DNA of 64,000 nucleotides from the NCBI GenBank assembly GCA_937951625.1, contig CALFBP010000006.1, positions 1 through 64,000 on the forward strand. The letters are read 5' to 3'. The notes under the pieces were generated by a model. The model was given only the letters and a program-made list of their open reading frames with translations, made no database searches and was not told the DNA's origin. The stretch comes from an uncultured Thermoguttaceae bacterium. Its GTDB lineage: Bacteria > Planctomycetota > Planctomycetia > Pirellulales > Thermoguttaceae. Within the stretch, counting starts at the first letter, position 1. Every line of letters begins with the position of its first letter. Positions 26,711 through 35,360 of this stretch are shown one piece after another. A program made the translations under genes and the position numbers.

Positions 26711-29467
26711 ATGTGCTTTTTCGCATCGTTGTTGATTTGCGTCATCACCGATGCTGAGCCGGGCTCGCTCATTGGTGGTTTGCAGCCCGGGCCGTGGTAC
26801 GAGGGATTCGAAGGGCCTGAGGTCAGTTGGCGGAGCGTGGGCGGCAACGCGCAATTCACGATCGAGATTCATCAGCGGGTCCGTGACGAGGCCCACACGG
26901 GCAGAGGCTGTGAGAGGGTGCGTTTGCTGGCAGGCAACGGCAGCGAGGTTTTTCTCGCCCATCACGTCGGACGAGCCAAGGTCATCTCCGACTTGCTGCC
27001 CACGGTTTGGATCAAAGCCGACCGGCCCGGGATTCAGTTTTCCGCCCGCGTCGTCCTCCCCAAGAGCCTGCACCCGCAAACCCGACAATCGCTTTCAGTC
27101 GTCGTCTCGGGCACGAGCTACTCGACCGTGGGGCGGTGGCAACAGCTCCGCATCGAAGACATACCGCGACTGTTGGCGCGAGAAGTTCGCGTGCTTCGGG
27201 CCCAATATGGACCGGACGTGGATCCTCGCGACGCCTATCTCGACCAAGTGTTGCTGAATATCTATGGCGGGCCAGGGACCACCAACGTTTGGATCGACGA
27301 TCTCGATCTGGCTGGCTATGTGCCTTGCCCCCAGCCCGAGGCCCTCGTCGCTGAATCTGCCCGCGGCAAAAGTGCCTGGGTCTCGGTCGCGCCGATCGAA
27401 GCGGGTTCGCGGGCGGGAGAGACGAACGCCGCGATGGAAGATCGGCCAACCCGCGGCCGAGTCAAACTTTCTGGCTCCGTGCTGTTGATCGACGACCGGC
27501 CCATTCTGCCACGCATCCTTGAATACCGGGGGGAACCGCTGGCCCTGGTGCGACAGTTGCGATTCAACGGCGTTTGGTTGTCCGAAGCCCCAGCACCAGC
27601 GATTCAGGAGGAGGCCAAACGCCTGGGACTTTGGTTGATTATGCCGCCACCTCGGGGGCCGCAGTCCGACACTCCCGACGGATTGCAAGCCCCACGCGCT
27701 GTGATCGGCGCCGAGTACGACAGCGTGCTCGCATGGGACCTTGGCCGTAACTTGGGAGCAAGCGAGACCGCCGCGACCCGGCAGTGGGCCGAACAGGTCC
27801 GCATGGCCGATCGGCGTCATCCGGGTCGGCCGGTGGTTTGTGGCCCGGTGAGCGAGCTAAAAGCGTATGGCCGTGCTGCCGACATCCTCTTGGCCAGCCG
27901 CGCCCCGCTGGCCAGCAGCCTGGAATTGAACGACTACGGTACGTGGCTCCGCGAACAGCTCCAGTTGACGCGACCGGGCGTGCCCTTTTGGACCACAATT
28001 CAAACACAGCCGTCGCAGACCCTCTGCGAGCAGTGGGAAGGCCTGGGGAAAGGCCCTTTCCCCACGACTTTTTCCGGCGATCAGATTCAACTGGTTGTGT
28101 TCACCGCCCTTTGGGCTGGAGCGCGCGGGTTGGTATTCGAGTCGTTCTCGCCGCTGAGCCGAACCGACGCCGACACGCGAGCCCGCGCCACCGCCCTGGA
28201 GCTCGTTAACCTGCAATTGGAAATCGCCGAACCCTGGATGGCGATCGGCTCCCTCATGGCCACGGTCCCCGCCATTGAACCAGCGAAGGGAATCACCGCC
28301 GCCGTGTATCAGGCGGAGCACGGACGCCTGCTCGTGCCGCTTTGGTCCGCGCCGCTTGCGCAGTATGTGACGGGCCAGCCGGGCGGGAAGAGCGTGACGT
28401 TCGTGGTGCCCGGCGTTCCGGAATCGTACAACGCCTACCAACTGGGGCCGGGCGGACTCCGCCCGTTGCGTCACAAACGGCAGACGGGCGGGGTGCGGAT
28501 CGTGATCGACGAGATCGATCTCGCATCGATGGTCCTCCTCACCGAAAACCCGCTGCTCGTCACCGCCATGACGCGCCGCGTGAATCAGGCGAGCCGGCGC
28601 TGGGCGGAATTGCAACGGGAAATGGCCGCGACGAAATCTCACACGGTGACACATATCTTGAGTCAATTGCCCCAACCAACGCGTGTGGCCAACGAAACCG
28701 AACTGCTCGCCGCGGCGCAGAAAGCCTTGGCCCAGTGCGACGCGCTGCTCGCATCGCGGGACGATGCTGGGGCCTACGTCGAGGCGTTGCGGGCATTGCG
28801 AGGGCTTCGCCTTGTGGAGCGTGCCCGATGGGAGGCTGCCCTGCCCCCGATCCAATCACCTGTTTCCAGTCCCGGCGCGGTCGCCTTCCCCACGCTTCCC
28901 TTACACGTGGGCCTCATGCAGCGCGCCACGACGTTTGCCTCGGGAGTCAATTTGCTCGCCGGGGGCGACTTCGAGGACTTCGACGCCATGTCGCAGGCCG
29001 GCTGGCGACACTTCCAACATCCGCAAACTGCCGTGACCTGTTCCGCGGAGCTATCGCCGACCGCGGCGCGGGGAGGCCAACGCGGCTTGCGACTGGCCGC
29101 GCAGCCAATCGATCCTCAGGCCCCGCCCCTATGGCTCGAATCCCCGCCCGTGTGGATCACTACTCCGCCACTGGCCGTGCCCGCCGGCCAGAACCTTTTG
29201 ATCCATGGCTGGGTCCACGTTCCCCAGCCTATCGCGGCCAGCGTCGATGGATTGCTCGTCGTCGATTCGCTTGGCGGCGAGGCGCTGGCCCATCGGGTCC
29301 GCGGCACGTCCGGCTGGCAGGAATTCGGGCTCTACCGCGTTGCTCCGCGGTCCGGTACGCTGACGGTGACCTTTGCCCTCACCGGCTTGGGCGAGGCATG
29401 GATCGACGACGTTACCATCCAGCCTCTCGGCCCCTCGCCACCTCCGAGCCAATCGGCGTCTCCGTAA
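26711..29467 (+). CDS. Large secreted protein with CBM-like ends
   Basis: The 918-residue product is not assigned to a named family. It starts with a short hydrophobic signal-like stretch (MCFFASLLICVITDAEPG). Residues about 25-200 are beta-rich and end IWVD-type (TTNVWIDDLDLAGYV), typical of a carbohydrate-binding sandwich. The middle (about 260-600) has barrel-like strands (VDDRPILPRILEYRGEPLAL, LRFNGVWLSEAP, IMPPPRGP, FTALWAGARGLVFESF) recalling glycoside-hydrolase-like folds. A helical stretch and a second sandwich follow (NLLAGGDFEDFD... EAWIDDVTIQPL). Catalytic residues could not be assigned. A TATAAG element lies at 26645-26650. A short overlapping frame starting at 26673 could be an upstream ORF. 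It precedes truB by 72 bases. Confidence 0.65.
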   Translation: MCFFASLLICVITDAEPGSLIGGLQPGPWYEGFEGPEVSWRSVGGNAQFTIEIHQRVRDEAHTGRGCERVRLLAGNGSEVFLAHHVGRAKVISDLLPTVWIKADRPGIQFSARVVLPKSLHPQTRQSLSVVVSGTSYSTVGRWQQLRIEDIPRLLAREVRVLRAQYGPDVDPRDAYLDQVLLNIYGGPGTTNVWIDDLDLAGYVPCPQPEALVAESARGKSAWVSVAPIEAGSRAGETNAAMEDRPTRGRVKLSGSVLLIDDRPILPRILEYRGEPLALVRQLRFNGVWLSEAPAPAIQEEAKRLGLWLIMPPPRGPQSDTPDGLQAPRAVIGAEYDSVLAWDLGRNLGASETAATRQWAEQVRMADRRHPGRPVVCGPVSELKAYGRAADILLASRAPLASSLELNDYGTWLREQLQLTRPGVPFWTTIQTQPSQTLCEQWEGLGKGPFPTTFSGDQIQLVVFTALWAGARGLVFESFSPLSRTDADTRARATALELVNLQLEIAEPWMAIGSLMATVPAIEPAKGITAAVYQAEHGRLLVPLWSAPLAQYVTGQPGGKSVTFVVPGVPESYNAYQLGPGGLRPLRHKRQTGGVRIVIDEIDLASMVLLTENPLLVTAMTRRVNQASRRWAELQREMAATKSHTVTHILSQLPQPTRVANETELLAAAQKALAQCDALLASRDDAGAYVEALRALRGLRLVERARWEAALPPIQSPVSSPGAVAFPTLPLHVGLMQRATTFASGVNLLAGGDFEDFDAMSQAGWRHFQHPQTAVTCSAELSPTAARGGQRGLRLAAQPIDPQAPPLWLESPPVWITTPPLAVPAGQNLLIHGWVHVPQPIAASVDGLLVVDSLGGEALAHRVRGTSGWQEFGLYRVAPRSGTLTVTFALTGLGEAWIDDVTIQPLGPSPPPSQSASP

Positions 29468-29539
29468 GTCGCGTGGAGGAAGCGCGCTTGTTTGATCTTG
29501 CCTTTGATGGCCATTCGCCGTTTGCACACTCGCCTCACG

Positions 29540-30436
29540 ATGACTCCTTGTGGATTTCTGAACATCGACAAACCCCGCGGGATGACTTCCCGCGACGTGG
29601 TGAACCGCGTGCAGCGACTGGGCCGGCGGTTGAAGGCCGGGCACGCCGGCACACTCGATCCGTTGGCGACGGGCGTGTTGGTCGTGTGCCTGGGCCCGGC
29701 GACGCGACTGGCCCCCTATGTCCAGGCCATGCGCAAAGAGTACCACGCGACGTTTCTCCTCGGCCGCGAGAGCCCGACCGAAGACGTGGAGGGCCCGGTC
29801 ACGCTCCAAGCCCAGGCACCCGTGCCTTCGCTGGAGCAGCTCCGCGCGGCGGCTGCCGCGCTGACTGGCGAAATCCAGCAGCGGCCTCCGGCCTTCTCGG
29901 CGCTCAAGGTCCAAGGCCGTCGGGCGTACGACTTGGCGAGGGCAGGCAAGACGGTCGATTTGCCACCCCGCCCCGTGACCATCTACCGCCTGGAAATCCA
30001 ACGCTACGAGTACCCGGAATTGGAGCTGCGGATCGAGTGCAGCGCAGGCACCTATGTGCGTTCCCTCGGCCGTGATCTAGCCGCTTCGTTGGGGACGGTG
30101 GCGGTCATGTCGCGGTTGACGCGAACCGCCGTCGGATCGTTTCGGGTCGAAGACGCGATCGTGCTCGATCGGCTGGACTCCCACGATTGGTTTGAGTGCC
30201 TCGTGCCGCCCTTACGCGCTGTGGAGGCCTTGCCCCGCGTCATGCTGCGACACGAAGAACTGCTTCGTCTCCAGCGGGGACAAACGATCGTTGGGGATTT
30301 TCTCGCCGGCGCCGGGGAGGAAGTCGCGGCTCTCGGCCCGGATGGTCAACTCGCCGCGATCCTTTCGCGGCGCGGTCGGCGACGGTGGAAGGCAGTGTGG
30401 AAGGCCGGTCAACCGCCCTCGGCCACGAACCGGTAA
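29540..30436 (+). CDS. truB: tRNA pseudouridine-55 synthase
   Basis: TruB makes pseudouridine at position 55 of the T-arm in all tRNAs. The 298-residue protein has the family signature HAGTLDPLATGVLVVCLG (catalytic Asp40), QRPPAFSALKVQGRRAYDLAR and a C-terminal RNA-contact segment. ATG 29540 gives the usual start, TPCGFLNIDKPRGMTS; the frame extends to 29492 but the added residues are not typical. The 3' end overlaps the convergent response-regulator gene by 28 bases, so the two transcripts run into each other. No ribosome-binding site of note. Confidence 0.93.
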   Translation: MTPCGFLNIDKPRGMTSRDVVNRVQRLGRRLKAGHAGTLDPLATGVLVVCLGPATRLAPYVQAMRKEYHATFLLGRESPTEDVEGPVTLQAQAPVPSLEQLRAAAAALTGEIQQRPPAFSALKVQGRRAYDLARAGKTVDLPPRPVTIYRLEIQRYEYPELELRIECSAGTYVRSLGRDLAASLGTVAVMSRLTRTAVGSFRVEDAIVLDRLDSHDWFECLVPPLRAVEALPRVMLRHEELLRLQRGQTIVGDFLAGAGEEVAALGPDGQLAAILSRRGRRRWKAVWKAGQPPSATNR

Positions 30437-31125
30437 CCCGCGTCGCGAAGGGTCAGCAAGTGGCGGGGGCGAGCGGGGTCCGGCTCGATGGCCTTGCGCA
30501 AGCGACGAATGATTTGATCGGGGGCCCGCGTGAGAAGGTTCCCCGGCAGGTCCCAGACGTTCTCCAAGAGTTCCCGCCGCGAGATAATCCGCCCTTCGTT
30601 CTCCACGAAATAGCGCAGCAGCTTCAATTCGAGTTGGGTCATCCGCACCGGCTTGCCGCCTACCGTGACTTCGTGGCGTTCGAAATCGATGTGAACGTTC
30701 GCAAACGAGTACGAGGAGATCGCCGTCGCCGTCAATGGCTTGCGATGGACCCGCCGATCGTAAAGGGCCAATAGACTCTTGACACGGCTGAGGAATTCCT
30801 CGAGGTCGAAGGGCTTGGTAAGGTACTGGTCGGCGCCCACGTCGAAGCCCCGCGTGCGGTCCTCGGCAAGCGTCCGGGCACTGAGGATCAAGACGGGCAT
30901 GATTTGATCGGCCGCGCGGAGGGCTTCGCAGACCGCGTAACCGCTCATTCCCGGGAGCATGATGTCCAACACCACCAGGTCCACGCGCCCGGCGTTCTGT
31001 TCGATGAAACGGATGGCGCTTGGACCGTCGCCTACGATCGATACCTGATATCCTTCGGCTTCCAAATTGTATCGGATTCCGTTGGCCAAATGGGCCTCGT
31101 CCTCGACCAGCAGAATGTGCTTCAT
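30409..31125 (-). CDS. OmpR/PhoB-family response regulator
   Basis: The 238-residue protein is a DNA-binding response regulator. The receiver domain (1-120) has the acidic pair near the N-terminus (VEDEAH), the phosphoacceptor Asp54 (VVLDIMLPG) and the conserved Lys in LTKPFDLEE. The C-terminal winged helix (about 135-235) has the OmpR-type LTQLELKLLRYFVENEGRIISR segment. It lies 11 bases after the histidine kinase gene and is almost certainly cotranscribed with it. Targets are unknown; the neighbours are an exported methyltransferase-like gene and truB. It overlaps truB tail-to-tail by 28 bases. Confidence 0.9.
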   Translation of the reverse strand: MKHILLVEDEAHLANGIRYNLEAEGYQVSIVGDGPSAIRFIEQNAGRVDLVVLDIMLPGMSGYAVCEALRAADQIMPVLILSARTLAEDRTRGFDVGADQYLTKPFDLEEFLSRVKSLLALYDRRVHRKPLTATAISSYSFANVHIDFERHEVTVGGKPVRMTQLELKLLRYFVENEGRIISRRELLENVWDLPGNLLTRAPDQIIRRLRKAIEPDPARPRHLLTLRDAGYRFVAEGG

Positions 31126-31136
31126 GGGTCACACCC

Positions 31137-32102
31137 TCACGATGGACGTTGCTGCGTCGCCGCGTCGCGTGATGTGGGGTCCGCGTAGGGGAGGCCGCCG
31201 GGCAAGCGGACTTCGAAGACCGTACCGGGCCCGTCCGGTCGATCGGACACGCTGATCGAGCCTCGCAGGTTTCGGACCAGCGTGCGTACGATATAAAGCC
31301 CCAGACCGGTTCCCGGCCGGTTGCGCTCCAACTCGGTGCCCAAGCGGACGAACCGACCGAAGATCTTGCGGCGGAGGTTGGCCGGAATGCCTGCCCCGTT
31401 GTCGCTGACCCGGACGACAACCCATCCCCGCGGTTCAAGACGGATCGACACGCCCACCCAAGGGTCGGCCCCCGCGTACTTGACGGCGTTGTCGATCAAA
31501 TTCCGGAAAATCATGTCCAAATCCACTCGCCGGGCGCGGATCGCGCATGGCTGGCCCTCGATGACCACGGTCTCCGGCTTCACCCGATAGCGGAGGCAAA
31601 CCATCTCCGCACATTCCCGGACCAACGGAACCAGGGGAACTTCGGCCAGTTCGCCGTCCGTCAGGCCGGCGTCAAGCCGTCCCGCGTCCAGCACTTGATT
31701 GATCAGACGATCCAGCCGTTCCACGTCTTCGAGCATCGCCCGATGGAAAGCCTCCTGTTGCTCGGGCGGCAGCGCGCGGCGGTGAAGCGTTTGCAAATAA
31801 AGCTTCAACGAGGCGATGGGGGTCTTCAGCTCATGGGTCACGCTATCGACGAAGTTCGATTGCCTCCGATTGAGGTTGATGGCCTTGATCGAAAGGGCCA
31901 GATACATCAGCACGCCGACGACCAACATCAGATAGAAGATCGAGCCCACGGAAAGCAAGGTCCAATACAAGCCCGCGAAGCGGGAGTCGGCCAAGGCATT
32001 GACCACCAAAAGCAAGACCCAGCCGATGGTCAACAGGATCAGCAGGACGATCATCACGATCGCCAAGGTAATCGGCAGACTGAGAGATCGCCGCGGAGAC
32101 AT
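31137..32102 (-). CDS. Sensor histidine kinase
   Basis: This membrane kinase pairs with the response regulator. The 321-residue product has two N-terminal membrane helices (about 8-35 and 52-75) with almost no periplasmic loop, so it probably senses membrane or cytoplasmic signals. The dimerisation domain contains VTHELKTPIASLK with His90. The ATPase domain has NLIDNAVKYAG (N box), SDNGAGIPANLRRKIFGRFVR (G1/F) and GTGLGLYIVRTL (G2). ATG 32102 is used; GTG 32132 in the same frame adds ten residues, and neither start has a clear ribosome-binding site. The ligand is unknown. Confidence 0.88.
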   Translation of the reverse strand: MSPRRSLSLPITLAIVMIVLLILLTIGWVLLLVVNALADSRFAGLYWTLLSVGSIFYLMLVVGVLMYLALSIKAINLNRRQSNFVDSVTHELKTPIASLKLYLQTLHRRALPPEQQEAFHRAMLEDVERLDRLINQVLDAGRLDAGLTDGELAEVPLVPLVRECAEMVCLRYRVKPETVVIEGQPCAIRARRVDLDMIFRNLIDNAVKYAGADPWVGVSIRLEPRGWVVVRVSDNGAGIPANLRRKIFGRFVRLGTELERNRPGTGLGLYIVRTLVRNLRGSISVSDRPDGPGTVFEVRLPGGLPYADPTSRDAATQQRPS

Positions 32103-32304
32103 GGTGTACCGTCTGTTCAACCGCGTGGGCACCGCCTCGGGCCACGGACGGTGCGGCTTGAACGTCTATCCCGCAATGTGACGCTGCCCGCCCTCCCTGA
32201 GGCGTCACAACAAGCTTAAGGGATCGCGGTATTCCTCAGGAGGGGCCGACCGCCAGGAATCGAATCCGATGGCGAGTACGGTAGTCCCAAGTTGCGTTGT
32301 GCCC

Positions 32305-32895
32305 TCATTCGTTTTCTTTGTTCAGCGGCACGGTCCAGAGGTAGATCGTGTGTTCCACGTTGTCTTCGGCGGAAATCATCTCCACGACCTTGTCGGGCTT
32401 GACGCCCTCCATATCGAAGTCGTGCGAGACGATCCGCGAACCTGGCTTGAGCTTTTCCAACTGCGGGATCAATTTGACGTTGAGGCTCGGCAAGAGGTAC
32501 AACGTCACGACGCTAGCGGGGCTCAAATCGAGTTCGAATACGTTTTTCTCGTGGATCTCGGCCAGGTGTTCCACCTGGTTCTTCTTCACATTGTCTCGCG
32601 ATTCCTTGACCCGCTCCGGATCGATGTCGAACCCCTTCGCCTTGCAGCCATACTTCTTGGCCGCCATGACCACGATCCGGCCGTCGCCGCAGCCAAGGTC
32701 GTAGAGGACGTCCTTCTTCGTCACACCGGCGAGCTGGAGCATTTTTTCGACCACATCGTGGGGCGTCGGCACATAGACCACGTCCGGACCGGTGGCTTTG
32801 GATTCCTCCTTCTTTTCCTGGGCAGCCAGCGGCGAATCGAGTAGCACGCATGACACGAGTTGCAAGAGAACCACCCACAAAACCGTGCGTCGCAT
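32305..32895 (-). CDS. Exported SAM-methyltransferase-like protein
   Basis: The 196-residue protein has a class I methyltransferase core: LYDLGCGDGRIVVMAAKK (SAM-binding motif I, about residues 54-71), KGFDIDPERV (acidic loop) and VVTLYLLPSLNVKLIPQLEK. Unusually, the N-terminus is a classical signal peptide (MRRTVLWVVLLQLVSCVLL... AQEKK), so the enzyme would sit outside the cytoplasm, where SAM is not normally available. ATG 32895 follows AAGGAGA by seven bases, which makes the signal-peptide start firm. The substrate is unknown. A few planctomycete relatives show the same arrangement as far as I recall. It lies between the two-component pair and an LRR gene on the same strand. Confidence 0.8.
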   Translation of the reverse strand: MRRTVLWVVLLQLVSCVLLDSPLAAQEKKEESKATGPDVVYVPTPHDVVEKMLQLAGVTKKDVLYDLGCGDGRIVVMAAKKYGCKAKGFDIDPERVKESRDNVKKNQVEHLAEIHEKNVFELDLSPASVVTLYLLPSLNVKLIPQLEKLKPGSRIVSHDFDMEGVKPDKVVEMISAEDNVEHTIYLWTVPLNKENE

Positions 32896-32980
32896 CAGCC
32901 AATCTCCTTGGAATCTTGAACGGGAAATCATGGAAAGCCCAATCCTTCAACCACTCGCCGCCGTGGCTTTGCCGGGGATG

Positions 32981-33769
32981 TCAACGGTAGATCGATAGGC
33001 CAGAAATCGCGTCGGAAAGTTCGTCTTCGCCGGCGTCGGTTACTTGCGAATTTTTGAGATACAGCATCCGCAGCTCGGTCAAGCCCTGGAGATGGACGAG
33101 GTCCGAGTCGGCCACGCGGCAGCCGTTGAGGTTCAAGACGCGAAGCTTGGGGAGACGTTTCAAATAGATCAGGCCCGCCCCCGTGACCTTCGTATCTTGC
33201 AAACCAAGCGTGTTCAAATGGGGAAGACGTTGTAAATGGACCAACGAGGCATTGGGAATGGGGCTGTTCGTCAAGTTCAACACGCCAAGCTGCTTCATCC
33301 CGGCGAGCCGGTCGAACGCCTTGCCTGTGACTTCCGTGTTGGAAAGCACTAACACCTCGAGGCGAGTCAACGGCTGGAGGTGTTCGAGGCAGGCGTCGGT
33401 GATGGGAAGATCACGGAGGTAGAGCCGCTTTAATGCGGTCAGGGGGCGGAGTTGGGCAAGACCGGCGTCGCTCACCCGGCCGCCAACGATCTCCAACGAC
33501 TCGAGCTCGGGCAACGCGGCCAACAGGGCAAGGTCCTCATCGCCAATCTTGGTATTCACCGCGGAAACACTTTGTGCGGCTCCCCATTCGCCGACTTCCA
33601 CCCGAGCGCCCAGTCGCCGCAGGGCGGCTATCGCTGCCTGCCGGTCCGCGGTGACGCGCGGTGCCGGCCGGGCCTCAGCGGGTTGCGCCGCGGCAGGCGC
33701 GATGGCAAGAGCGGCATACAGCGCAAACACCATCGCCCCGAGTGGCGAGAAACTTCCAACCATTTTCAT
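32981..33769 (-). CDS. Secreted leucine-rich-repeat protein
   Basis: The 262-residue product has a signal peptide (MKMVGSFSPLGAMVFALYAA...AAAQ) and about seven tandem leucine-rich repeats of 24 residues from about residue 70, with the consensus LxxLxxLxxLxLxxTxVTDAG (for example LEVLVLSNTEVTGKAFDRLAG). These build a curved solenoid for protein binding. The repeats run to the C-terminus. ATG 33769 was chosen because the frame reaches 34288 without a signal-like start upstream. A GATTAT/TATACG -10-like sequence ends about seven to ten bases before the start, suggesting a short or absent leader. Function is unknown; LRR proteins are common in planctomycetes. Confidence 0.8.
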   Translation of the reverse strand: MKMVGSFSPLGAMVFALYAALAIAPAAAQPAEARPAPRVTADRQAAIAALRRLGARVEVGEWGAAQSVSAVNTKIGDEDLALLAALPELESLEIVGGRVSDAGLAQLRPLTALKRLYLRDLPITDACLEHLQPLTRLEVLVLSNTEVTGKAFDRLAGMKQLGVLNLTNSPIPNASLVHLQRLPHLNTLGLQDTKVTGAGLIYLKRLPKLRVLNLNGCRVADSDLVHLQGLTELRMLYLKNSQVTDAGEDELSDAISGLSIYR

Positions 33770-34056
33770 GAGCTTGCGTATAATCGTCTCAATCCACACC
33801 GTTGTGGGCGGGGATCGGAAGCGCTGCCAACCGGGGAACGATCGAACCATCCTTGACCGGTCTTCATGCCACGAAGAGCACACTCCCCCCCGCCAAACAC
33901 GTCGCACATTGTCAGCAACGTTGTGGAAACTGGACTCCAGCATATCCCTTTCCATCGCCGCGGTAAAGGCACAGCGCAAAAGAGAAGGTTTCTCGAAACG
34001 GAGGGCATCGAGACGTTGGCGGCGGAGCGAGCCAAGGCTTCCGACTCGCCGAGCAA
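33770..34056. other. Gap at end of respiratory operon
   Basis: This 287-base stretch separates the LRR gene from the last gene of the respiratory operon. No gene was seen. The reverse strand has a -10-like GATTATACG just before the LRR start. Confidence 0.35.
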
Positions 34057-34449
34057 TCACGGAGATGTTTTGGGCAGCCCCGGGGAAGTGGCCTCGCGGA
34101 ACTGTTGGATCGCGGGCTCCGTATCCACGGTGTCTTGCAGCGTGGGAACCAAAAACAACGCCAAGAACACTAGCGCCGCGACAAACAGCAAACCATGGAA
34201 AGGATGATCGTAGCGGAGGTGCATGAAATACAGCGCCACCAGCGCTGCCTTGACCGTGGCGATGGCCATGGCCACCACCAGGTTCCACGGCCCTAAATCC
34301 ACCCAGGTCGCAGCCAGCGTGATTCCGGTCAACACGATCAACGCCGCAAACACGGCCACGAGGACGATAGCCGGGACAACGTGGCTCACAAGACCATGAT
34401 CGTCCGAAGGCGAGCTGTTCATCTCATGTTGCGCGGGCGGCTCGTTCAT
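34057..34449 (-). CDS. ctaF: Cytochrome c oxidase subunit IV
   Basis: The 130-residue membrane protein matches the CyoD/COX4 family of bacterial heme-copper oxidases: three hydrophobic helices (about 22-48, 52-76, 83-105), with KAALVALYFMHLRYDHPFHG in the second. It stabilises the oxidase assembly and carries no cofactor. A 20-residue N-terminal tail faces the cytoplasm. It is the last gene of the 13.4-kb operon and is separated from coxC by 82 bases. The short size and position fit the caa3-type order. Confidence 0.87.
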   Translation of the reverse strand: MNEPPAQHEMNSSPSDDHGLVSHVVPAIVLVAVFAALIVLTGITLAATWVDLGPWNLVVAMAIATVKAALVALYFMHLRYDHPFHGLLFVAALVFLALFLVPTLQDTVDTEPAIQQFREATSPGLPKTSP

Positions 34450-34531
34450 GATGTTCCTTGTGCGAAGCGAATCGTTTGCGGTTTCGTGGGCTTACGACGC
34501 ACGGTCGTCAAGGCGTTCCGTCGGCAACCAA

Positions 34532-35263
34532 TCAATGGATCAGATAAAGCAAGGGAAAGAGGTAAATCCAAATCATATCGACCAGGTGCCAATAGAGCGC
34601 CGTATAATCCACCGGATTATAGTACTGACTGGAAAATCGCCCTTTGACTGCTAGCACCAAAACCCAGGCGATCACGCCCATGCCCGCCACGACGTGAATC
34701 CCGTGCAGACCGGTCATGGTGAAATAGACGCTAAAGAAAATACCAACGTCGCGGGGAGCGCTCTCAGGATTCCCGGCGTGGTGGGCCTCCGGAGCGGCAT
34801 GGTTGGCGGTTTCCGCAGACTCAGCCGCCTGGTAACGCCCCGCCCACAACAGCCCGTGCTCCCACTTCTGCTTGTACTCCACGTACTTGACGCCCAAAAA
34901 AACGGCTGCCAACGCCAAGGTAATCGCCAGGCAGGCGACCAAGGCCCGCTGCTGATCGAGCTGGGCGCAGCGCACGGCCCAAGCGATCGACAGGCTACTC
35001 GCCAGCAGCACGACCGTATTCAACGCGCCAAGATTTTTGTCCAGAAACTGGTGGGCGTAGATGAAGACCTCGGGATGGGTGGCGCGGTAGACGGCATAGG
35101 CACAGAACAGCCCGCCGAAAAACAACACTTCGGTCACCAGGAAGATCCACATCCCGAGTTTGCCGGCGTCGAACTGCTGCTTCGGCGTCTCATAGTGGTG
35201 CGCCAGAAACGGCGGATGGTCGTGACCGGACGAATCGTGGGACGAGGTTGCGGCTTGGGTCAT
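34532..35263 (-). CDS. ctaE: Cytochrome c oxidase subunit III
   Basis: The 243-residue protein is oxidase subunit III, a membrane subunit that keeps the oxygen and proton pathway of subunit I stable. Six to seven helices are seen, with FDAGKLGMWIFLVTEVLFFGGLF in the first and GLHGIHVVAGMGV near the end (the His-rich region conserved in the family), then YWHLVDMIWIYLFPLLYLI. ATG 35263 was chosen; the TTG 35269 start lies six bases upstream in the same frame. It follows coxA by 97 bases and precedes ctaF on the same strand. Confidence 0.93.
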   Translation of the reverse strand: MTQAATSSHDSSGHDHPPFLAHHYETPKQQFDAGKLGMWIFLVTEVLFFGGLFCAYAVYRATHPEVFIYAHQFLDKNLGALNTVVLLASSLSIAWAVRCAQLDQQRALVACLAITLALAAVFLGVKYVEYKQKWEHGLLWAGRYQAAESAETANHAAPEAHHAGNPESAPRDVGIFFSVYFTMTGLHGIHVVAGMGVIAWVLVLAVKGRFSSQYYNPVDYTALYWHLVDMIWIYLFPLLYLIH

Positions 35264-35360
35264 GGTCAATTAGGTGCGAACGATGCCAAACGGAGGCAAG
35301 CAAACCAAGGCGTCTCGGCCTTCCACATCCAGTGATTGCTCCAAAGCCGGCCTGGGGTCA

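Noticed and set aside
28342-30075. 577-codon frame overlapping the secreted protein and truB
   Set aside because: It is Arg/Gly-rich, crosses two supported genes in another frame and has no domain.
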